Shown here in pieces: positions 8,387 to 14,156 of a stretch of DNA of 14,156 nt; positions within the stretch are counted from its first letter, which is position 1; every line of letters begins with the position of its first letter. Below the pieces are notes generated by a model. The model was given only the letters and a program-made list of their open reading frames with translations. It made no database searches and was not told where the DNA came from. Made by a program: the position numbers and the translations under genes. The stretch is from Acanthamoeba sp. SK_2022b (lineage: Eukaryota; Discosea; Longamoebia; Acanthamoebidae), in NCBI GenBank assembly GCA_027943245.1, contig JANDJZ010000815.1, positions 1 to 14,156 on the forward strand. Reading direction: 5' to 3'.

Positions 8387-9976
8387 ATGGACGTAGCTGA
8401 AGAAATTTATGCGGAGACAGGTATCCATCCTGTTCGCCCCAATACCATCCACACTGAAACAGTTGCCATCACCACAGGTCTTCTATTGCTCTCTCTCTCT
8501 CTTCCCTCTCTTCCATCGAAGTTGGCGCGTGCTCACAATTTCTTGTCGACACTCCAGGCGAGACGCTCGGTACCACCACCACTCCTGGCGTCCCGCTGTA
8601 CACCAACGCTGGACCATGTACTCGCTCCTCCAACTTTTCCAATTCTATCGCCTCAGCCTCTAACCTTCGTGATCACGTATTCAGCCCGCCCCGTCGACCC
8701 GTCGTCTATCCTGTTCCTGGGCACCGAAGACGCTGTGAGGGGCAAGGTGCCCTCCAAGTCAGCCACGGGCCACAAGCTGCAGCTCCAAACTTTTCCCCGT
8801 GGCGACGGCTTCCGCAAGTTCTACGACCGGGGCGAGCACCCGCACGTGGTCCTCTTCCTCAACCGCAACACCACCCGCCTTGCCGAGTTCGACGACCCCC
8901 TCGGTTTCTTCTTCCATCGTGTCCGTCTCGGCCGCGGTATGACCCCCTCCCCCATCCACCGTCTCCTTCATCTACAAAATCGCTGCGTGCTTACATCTTC
9001 ATGTGTACATCTTGTAGTATCGCTTGTGTTCATGGGCGAGAACGATCAGGAGAACTTCGCAGCGCTGACGGCGTTGGACCCCAACATCGCGGCCCTCAAC
9101 AAGGACGGGCGAGTGTTCTTCTGGAACGAGCTCGAGGGCACGCCTCGGGAGAAGATCGACGACCTCACCCTCCGCATCAGGGACAACCTCGGCCTCGTCC
9201 CCGCTGGCGAGCGCAAGAAGCTGGCCGCCCCACGAAAGAGGATTGTCCTCGCCGACAAGGCCACATGGCAGTTCAGCAAGCTGCAGGCCCTCGCCGCCGC
9301 GCTCGCCCTCGGCGCGCTCTTCTTCTCCCTCATCTGCTCCTTCCCGCCCATCAGCAAGCATCACGCCACCAAGGTGCTCCACCATCTTCATCACCTGTCA
9401 AACGTGTCATGTGGCGCAGGGTCTTGTCCCAGAGCTCACCAGGCGCTGTGCGAATGTGTGATGTTGCAGATCACCGTGCCTGGCGCAGAGAGGTGGACCC
9501 AAGAGCAGAGGGACACCTACCTGGCGGAGCTGCAGGCGCTCGAGAGGCAGCGCATGATGGTCCAGCAGGAGCACAACAACATCCAAAAGACGAAGCGGCA
9601 GATGATCGAAAAGCTGTCCGACATCGACGAGGCTGAGAACGCGATCACCCGCGCCAAGCGCGACATCGTGTGCGGCCTGCTGAGCCGCCGCGAGACCCTG
9701 CTGCAGGAGTACACGTCGATCGACCACGCCGAGCGCCACATCTCCGATCTCAGGCGTGAGATCGCGCGCATGGAGTCGAACCTGGCCCGCATGCCGCCCA
9801 GCAGCCGCGACCACATCGAGCTCGAGCGCAGCATCAACGAAAAGAAGTACGACATTCGCGTGTGGCAGGACGCCCTGACCGAGCTCTCGAAGATTGAGGA
9901 GGACCTGTCCCGGAGCGACATCTTCCCGTGGAGCGAGTCCCCTGACTACTGCGACATGCCGCTCCTCGCCCACTAA
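8387..9976 (+). CDS. Unrecognised protein with one hydrophobic segment and a long coiled coil
   Basis: I do not recognise this family. The exon model 8387-8420, 8558-8617, 8685-8936, 9018-9373 and 9470-9976 joins in phase to 402 aa. Introns are 137, 67, 81 and 96 nt. The last two are multiples of three, so the frame also reads through them, but their GTATGA and GTGCTC donors and TAG/CAG acceptors look genuine. Residues 1-35 are Thr/Pro-rich. Residues 38-200 look globular (SSILFLGTEDAV, HVVLFLNRN, LDPNIAALNKDGRVFFWNEL). Residues about 203-225 (QALAAALALGALFFSLICSF) form one hydrophobic segment that could span a membrane. Residues about 242-385 are charged and heptad-like, a probable coiled coil. 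The C-terminus has a small acidic patch. A single-pass membrane protein with a coiled-coil tail is the simplest reading. The first two junctions are the least certain. Confidence 0.7.
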   Translation: MDVAEEIYAETGIHPVRPNTIHTETVAITTGLLLLSLSLPSLPSKLARAHNFLSTLQARRSVPPPLLASRCTPTLDHVLAPPTFPILSPQPLTFVITYSARPVDPSSILFLGTEDAVRGKVPSKSATGHKLQLQTFPRGDGFRKFYDRGEHPHVVLFLNRNTTRLAEFDDPLGFFFHRVRLGRGMTPSPIHRLLHLQNRCVLTSSCVHLVVSLVFMGENDQENFAALTALDPNIAALNKDGRVFFWNELEGTPREKIDDLTLRIRDNLGLVPAGERKKLAAPRKRIVLADKATWQFSKLQALAAALALGALFFSLICSFPPISKHHATKVLHHLHHLSNVSCGAGSCPRAHQALCECVMLQITVPGAERWTQEQRDTYLAELQALERQRMMVQQEHNNIQKTKRQMIEKLSDIDEAENAITRAKRDIVCGLLSRRETLLQEYTSIDHAERHISDLRREIARMESNLARMPPSSRDHIELERSINEKKYDIRVWQDALTELSKIEEDLSRSDIFPWSESPDYCDMPLLAH

Positions 9977-10289
9977 GCTGCCCCGCCAGCAGTGAGCTGT
10001 ACTCTCGAGATCATCCTACTCCCAGAACCCTTTGGGTGGCGAGGCTTCCGAAGGCGATGCCCAGCGAGGCCGGCCAGCTCGATCCCAATACCAATCCCTC
10101 TCTCCTTTCCCTTCAACGCAGTAACACGCACCATTTCTTAACGTTCTTGAGACCACCGATCGGCCTTCTCCTTGTTCTCGCCTAACGCCTTGGGCAAGTG
10201 AAAAATGTGAAATAATTCTGAGAAGCTTCTCACCCACGCCAGGATCAGAGGCAAGACATCTCGGGACCCCTCCCACACAATTCGTCCTC
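9977..10289. other. Intergenic region between the coiled-coil and WD40 genes
   Basis: This 313 nt gap between two genes on the same strand should hold the 3' end of the first and the promoter of the second. I see no gene, repeat or strong regulatory motif in it. The minus-strand open frame at 10016-10339 has no domain and appears to be chance. Confidence 0.4.
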
Positions 10290-11052
10290 ATGCTACGTGA
10301 AGCTCTGCAGCGGAAGCGACCTTTTCGCCGCCGTCTCAATGGTGCCCAATTAATTCAATGATTTTTTTTGATAAATCATTTAAATCATGTTCATTTTATT
10401 AAGATTTGTGCCTATTTCAAGATGAACAAAGAGGGGGTAGCGATGATGAAAGAAGCGGCAAGCGTGCAAGGATCGACGCAGGCGAGGCGAATGATGATCA
10501 GCCCGCCTATGCCATGGACAAGCAGATCATAGACCAGCTGGCCGAGGTCAAGAAGTGGCGCAACGCCTTCCAAAAATATCAGCAGAAGGTGCCACCCCGC
10601 CTAGGCCAGCCGTGGCTGTGTGCCGTGTTGTGTTGTCTCACATGGGGCGCAGGCGGCCAACGCGGCGGATGAGCTGACGCGGGCCAACGAGCGACTCTCC
10701 GATCTCGTGCTTCACTGGAAGAACAAGCTGGTCCAAAACTCGCCTCACGTACTCACCCCAAAGCGCGCGCACACACCCACACAACATTCGCTTCATGACT
10801 CGAGTCTGACCCGCCTGATGCAACAAACTTCGCAGCAAGAGACGTCTGAGCGTCAGGAGGACAGCCAAAGCGATGGAGAGCTCAGCGTGAGCAGCGTGCC
10901 CTTGTCCTTCTCCACCTCGCTCCGCCCCAGGGACGAGCCGCCGGTCTTGCCCCGCGCCGAGCGCGTTGTTTCCCCGCCGGTCCGCCGCGTCGTGGTGGTG
11001 CGTCCTGCAGCGCTGACGTCGCTTGGCATTGGCTCGACCCAACGATTCTGTG

Positions 11053-11107
<55 letters not shown>

Positions 11108-11828
11108 GTAGGAAAAGGCAACGAGGACAGTCGAGCGCCGCGCTTCGCCGCCGCGACCTTCCACGCCGCCCGCGCCTACCGTGCCACAGCCTCGACCTCC
11201 CGCCAGTCAGGCCAGCGGCAGCAGCGGCGGCGCCGTCAAAGTGGAGCCCGAGGACGAGAATGACGCAGGGTCAGAGGTCACCGCTTCCACCGCGTTCACT
11301 GTGCGTTCGCGCATCACGCTCTGCGGGACTGACGCTGCGCTCCTCCTCCTCCTCCTCACAGACCGAGCAAGAGGACTATCGACCCACGCGGAGATTCGCC
11401 ATCAATGCCTCCTCATCATCTTCTTCGTCGTCCTCGTCCTCGTCGTCCACTCCCCCGCCGTGGTCGGCGCCTGCGCCTTCCTCCTCCTCGTCCTCCTCCT
11501 CCACGAGAACAGGTGCCCCCCCCCCCATCGGTCCATTCGACGCGCTCAGTGATGTCTCACGACGTCCCATCGCATACAGACCAAGCGACGGTGAAGCCGA
11601 CGGGCCTCATCCAGAGCTCGAGCAAGGAGCGGAAGATGACGCACCTGCGGCAGAGCTACGTGACCGGCCACACCAAGAAGCTGCGCTCGCTCGTGTTCAA
11701 CCCGACCACGCCCAACCTGCTGGCCACCTGCGCCCTGGACGGCTTCGTCAAGGTTTGGAACCTCGCCAGCGCCCACTCGTACGAACACCTGGCCTGGCGT
11801 GCGTCCCGCTTGCTCGCACCACAAAGTC

Positions 11829-11893
<65 letters not shown>

Positions 11894-13250
11894 CGCTGCA
11901 GGAGGTGGCGTCGGTGAACACAACAAGCGCGAGCAAGATCTATCCCATCGACATGGTACGCAGGGCTGGTCTTCCCATTGGTCGCCGAGCTCTCGTCTCA
12001 ATGACTCACACGCGCGCGACCAACCAGACCTGGAGCTCCACAGGCGGCCAGTGCGCCATCGTGTTCAATAACGGACGGGCGGGCAATCAGCCACAGTACG
12101 CCCCGCTCGCCTCTTCCACGCGCGCACACGCGCAGCAAATATTTATTTAATAATTAATTTAATTGTTTAATGCAGGCTGGCGATTGTGGACGCGAGCAAG
12201 GCGGAGACGGCGCACAAGCTGGGGCTGGTGTACATCAAGGACACGCCGCACGAGGGCTACCCGAACCAGGTCCGCTACTTCCCGGGCCAGTCGAATCGGC
12301 TGCTCACGGGAGGCAGCGACCACACGGTGGTCGAGTGGCGCATCGACGGCGAGGTACGCACGCGGCTCGTGCACGTCCAGCACACCGCGCAGATCCAGAG
12401 CATGTCCATCGCCGACGACATCCTCTTCACCGGCGGCGCCGACAGGTACCACACACATGCACGCACACGCGCACACGCGCGCAACATACACGCACGCACG
12501 CAAGTGGCTGAGGGTTTCCTGTGTGCGTACGTACAGACGGTTCGTGGCGTGGAATCTGCCGCTGGATCGATTGGTGTGGGAGGACAGGATCAGCGACAAG
12601 GTCAACTTCATCGAGCCCAGCCCCACCGACAGCAACGTCATCCTCATCGGTCCGCCCACATCGTCGTCCTCGTTCTTGGCTCCTCGCCCTTGCATGCCGA
12701 CTCACGTGTGTTGTTGTGTAAACGCGCAGGTAACACGGGCAAGAGCAATCAGTTGGCGCTGTTCGATCGGCGGGCGCAGGCACGTGTGGTGCAGCTCGGT
12801 TGGGCGCCGCAGACTTCGGCTTCCATGAGCCAGTTCATCCACCCCGCCTGGTCGCCCTGTGGCACCCTCATCTCTTCGTACGCCACTCCGTTCTCTCTCT
12901 CTCTCTCTCTCCCCCCCCCCTCTCCCCAATCTCCCCTCACAATTGGTTGGTTGATACGCCTAGAGGGAGCACCGATCCTGCGATCCACATGTTTGATGTG
13001 CGCTACGCACGCGTAGGCAAGCCCTCGTTTTCGGTCGCCGCCCACGGTTCGTGCTTGCTTCGCCCGGCAGGGGCAGAGATACGTGTTTGTGTGCGACGTG
13101 TGGGGGGGCTAACACGTTTGTTTTTTATCATTGTGACCAACAGAACTGCGAGTTTTGAAGGCGGTCTTCCATCCAGAGTACAGCGGAGTGCTAGCCTCGA
13201 TCAGCAGCGACAAGAAGATCGGCCTACACTCGCTCACCCTGTCCTCCTGA
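10290..13250 (+). CDS. WD40-repeat protein with N-terminal coiled coil and disordered linker
   Basis: A C-terminal WD40 propeller suggests a protein-interaction scaffold. I cannot assign a named family. Proposed exons: 10290-10341, 10422-10588, 10653-10748, 10836-10997, 11112-11300, 11362-11512, 11580-11778, 11892-11955, 12028-12095, 12176-12445, 12537-12649, 12730-12877, 12964-13046 and 13144-13250, giving 622 aa in continuous phase. Residues 1-45 are basic then acidic, with a possible nuclear signal (GKRARI, 30-35). Residues 49-104 form a likely coiled coil. Residues 105-285 are Pro/Ser/acidic linker with VKVEPEDE (201-208, a sumoylation-type site) and Ser runs of 13 and 8. WD40-like blades follow from about 292 (LLATCALDGFVKVWNL, RLLTGGSDHTVVEWRI, ILFTGGADRRFVAWNL, HMFDVR, GVLASISSDKKIGLHSL). 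The linker exons and the first exon are less certain than the blades. If the first exon is wrong, an ATG at 10514 would serve. Confidence 0.8.
11056..11105 (+). repeat. (TG)25 microsatellite at an intron acceptor
   Basis: Twenty-five uninterrupted TG units lie in the 114 nt intron 10998-11111 of the WD40 gene and are followed directly by TTGTAG, the proposed acceptor. The tract takes the place of the usual pyrimidine tract. Confidence 0.95.
11831..11888 (+). repeat. (TG)29 microsatellite at a second intron acceptor
   Basis: Twenty-nine TG units fill more than half of the 113 nt intron 11779-11891 and run straight into the acceptor TAG. The preceding donor is GTACGA at 11779. This donor restores the WD40 frame, whereas GTGCGT at 11799 does not. 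Confidence 0.95.
12096..12175 (+). other. AT-rich intron of the WD40 gene
   Basis: An 80 nt intron with a GTACGC donor in phase 2 and acceptor TGCAG. Its 3' half (about 12137-12170) is A/T only, like the AT islands in introns of the other genes in this window. Confidence 0.75.
12893..12920 (+). repeat. CT-run followed by C-run within an intron
   Basis: A (CT)n run passes into a poly-C run inside the 86 nt intron 12878-12963 of the WD40 gene. It may act as an unusually early pyrimidine tract and is likely to be length-variable. Confidence 0.8.
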
Positions 13251-13454
13251 CACTCCCTTTTTCCTCCTCCTGTTCTGCTTCTTCGTCCTCACAAACACCT
13301 CTCCAACTTGCGTGCTGGCCGTTCATGCTTTGGGCAAAGGAAGAAGAGAACTGCGCCACCTTTGAGAAAGAACTGAGACGCGACGTGTGAGTCACGTCAG
13401 TCCCATGAACAGCACCAGCGTCTTGTGCTGCTCGCGACGGCAGCTGGTGGTAGT

Positions 13455-13634
13455 ATGGCAAGGCATAAGCACTACCTGCGGACCAGCCGAGGCAGGTCGT
13501 TGTGGAAATCATTGTGGATATCTACCATTTCCTTCTTGCTCTTCGGAATTGTGTTCCGCTGCTTGGCACGAACCGAAAAGGATATAATGTCAGGAATGAC
13601 ACAGGAAAGGAAACTGCCTTACGATCTTTGGTAA
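13455..13634 (+). CDS. Possible small single-pass membrane protein, 59 aa
   Basis: An ATG-initiated frame encodes a short protein with a basic N-terminus (MARHKHYLRTSRGR), a hydrophobic stretch at about residues 19-35 (WISTISFLLFGIVFRCL) and a polar tail ending PYDLW. This plan resembles small mitochondrial or ER membrane proteins, but I recognise no family. The frame is intronless, which is unlike most neighbours, and starts about 200 nt after the WD40 stop, so it could also be 3' untranslated sequence. An in-frame upstream ATG at 13425 adds ten residues. Confidence 0.3.
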   Translation: MARHKHYLRTSRGRSLWKSLWISTISFLLFGIVFRCLARTEKDIMSGMTQERKLPYDLW

Positions 13635-13711
13635 GGGCGACCAGTAGTGTTGGCGTGGAGACATTGGGGTTGACCAGGAAAAGCACAAAAGATTGGGAGA
13701 TAGAGAACAGA

Positions 13712-13984
13712 TGCTCCAATGGAACCAAGGGGTCTCCCTCTCACAGGAAAAAAGGGTGAAAAGTTGAGATCAGATTTGGAGTGGCCATTCTGTGCTCCAA
13801 TGGAACGTTGAGCATTGATCCACTTGCAGTTGGTGGTGATGGTGAGTATGGTTGGGTCAAGCATGGTAGGAAGTGAAGGATGGCTTGTTGGTCTTGTGAG
13901 GTGGTGGTAAAAAGTGAAAAACTGGGGCTTGACTGAGGGGTTTTGTAGCTGGCCTGAAGACTCTGGTTCTGTTCCATTGGAGCA
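13712..13984. repeat. Three copies of a 14-mer TGCTCCAATGGAAC
   Basis: Exact copies lie at 13712-13725 and 13793-13806 on the plus strand and at 13984-13971 on the minus strand. Two are the inner ends of the inverted-repeat arms. The third lies outside the left arm, which suggests a repeat more complex than a simple hairpin. The unit contains CCAAT. Confidence 0.85.
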
Positions 13985-14045
13985 CTGCATGGCCACTCCA
14001 AAATCAGATCTCAGCTTTTCACCCTTTTTTCCAGTGAGAGGGAGA
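13733..14045. mobile_element. Foldback / MITE-like inverted repeat
   Basis: The left arm at 13733-13806 is nearly the reverse complement of the right arm at 13971-14045, with only a handful of mismatches. Arms run from TCTCCCTCTCAC to TGCTCCAATGGAAC and enclose about 164 nt of unrelated sequence. No transposase is encoded inside, so if this is a mobile element it is non-autonomous. Target-site duplications were not evident by eye. Confidence 0.6.
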
Positions 14046-14156
14046 AAACTGACTCCTTTGAAGGTGGATGGGATGAGCTACTTGGTGAACCACTTATTCC
14101 TGTCCTGTGTTGACCAGAGAGAACAGACAACTTCTGTATCACCTAGCTTGGTGAAG

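Larger units (their letters stand above)
13635..14156. other. Right-end region with low coding potential
   Basis: This 522 nt stretch is visibly less GC-rich than the genes to its left and contains a foldback structure. Short open frames exist on both strands (for example 13996-13619 and 14001-13741 minus), but they show no domain and cross the inverted repeat. Confidence 0.5.

Noticed and set aside
8204..9976. Continuous 590-codon open frame on the plus strand
   Set aside because: It reads through four likely introns, two of which are multiples of three. Its first about 60 codons lie in the divergent 5' region. The spliced model starting at 8387 fits splice signals better.
10887..11111. Earlier donor GTGAGC at 10887 in the WD40 gene
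   Set aside because: It is in phase and would make a 225 nt intron, but the sequence up to 10997 reads as plausible Pro/Arg-rich linker and ends at a stronger GTGCGT donor. It remains a possible alternative splice.
11513..11549. A 37 nt intron ending at CTCAG in the WD40 gene
   Set aside because: It keeps frame but is far shorter than the other introns. The next acceptor (ATACAG at 11579) also keeps phase and gives a normal 67 nt intron.
11799..11891. GTGCGT donor at 11799
   Set aside because: Although close to consensus, it leaves phase 1, and no following acceptor restores the WD40 frame. GTACGA at 11779 does.
11023..12150. 375-codon frame reading through the TG tracts as Cys-Val repeats
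   Set aside because: The Cys-Val runs come from (TG)n microsatellites that lie in introns. The WD40 frame lies elsewhere.
1..14156. CRISPR array, phage genes, toxin-antitoxin or bacterial operon
   Set aside because: No spaced direct repeats, no Shine-Dalgarno-led tandem frames and no phage proteins are visible. Splicing throughout marks the window as eukaryotic nuclear DNA.

Overview
The window looks like nuclear DNA of a GC-rich, intron-dense protist. Coding sequence is broken by many short spliceosomal introns (mostly about 57-130 nt) with donors such as GTACGC, GTACGT and GTGCGT and acceptors ending CAG or TAG. Exons are GC-rich, while several introns hold AT-rich islands. Together with the gene families present, this fits an amoebozoan of the Acanthamoeba type. 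That assignment is an inference from style, not from a database match. No prokaryotic operon, CRISPR array, rRNA or convincing tRNA was seen.

Layout from left to right. (1) 3063 to 1, minus strand: the N-terminal 612 codons of a TBC1D8/TBC1D9-type RabGAP with two GRAM domains, cut by the window edge inside the TBC domain. (2) 4558-3668, minus: an intronless ELO-family very-long-chain fatty acid elongase of 296 aa. (3) 8019-5014, minus: a 13-exon SAPS-domain protein (PP6 / Sit4 phosphatase regulatory subunit) of 671 aa with an acidic C-terminal tail of repeated W-x-x-F motifs. (4) 8387-9976, plus: a 5-exon gene for a 402 aa protein with one hydrophobic segment and a long coiled coil, which I do not recognise. 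(5) 10290-13250, plus: a roughly 14-exon gene for a 622 aa protein with an N-terminal coiled coil, a low-complexity Pro/Ser/acidic linker and a C-terminal WD40 propeller. Genes 3 and 4 are divergent and share a 367 nt 5' region. (6) 13251-14156: mostly non-coding in appearance, with one possible 59 aa ORF and a 74 nt inverted repeat around a 164 nt centre, probably a small foldback or MITE-like element.

The exon models were assembled by hand. Every junction keeps phase, and the joined products contain recognisable domains in genes 1, 2, 3 and 5. The genes do not form a pathway. They touch membrane traffic (RabGAP), lipid synthesis in the ER (elongase) and phosphatase regulation (SAPS). The most interesting points are the matching intron positions and phases in the two GRAM domains (including a probable GC-AG intron), the long TG microsatellites placed directly at two acceptors of the WD40 gene, the W-x-x-F tail of the SAPS protein, the unrecognised coiled-coil protein, and the right-end inverted repeat.
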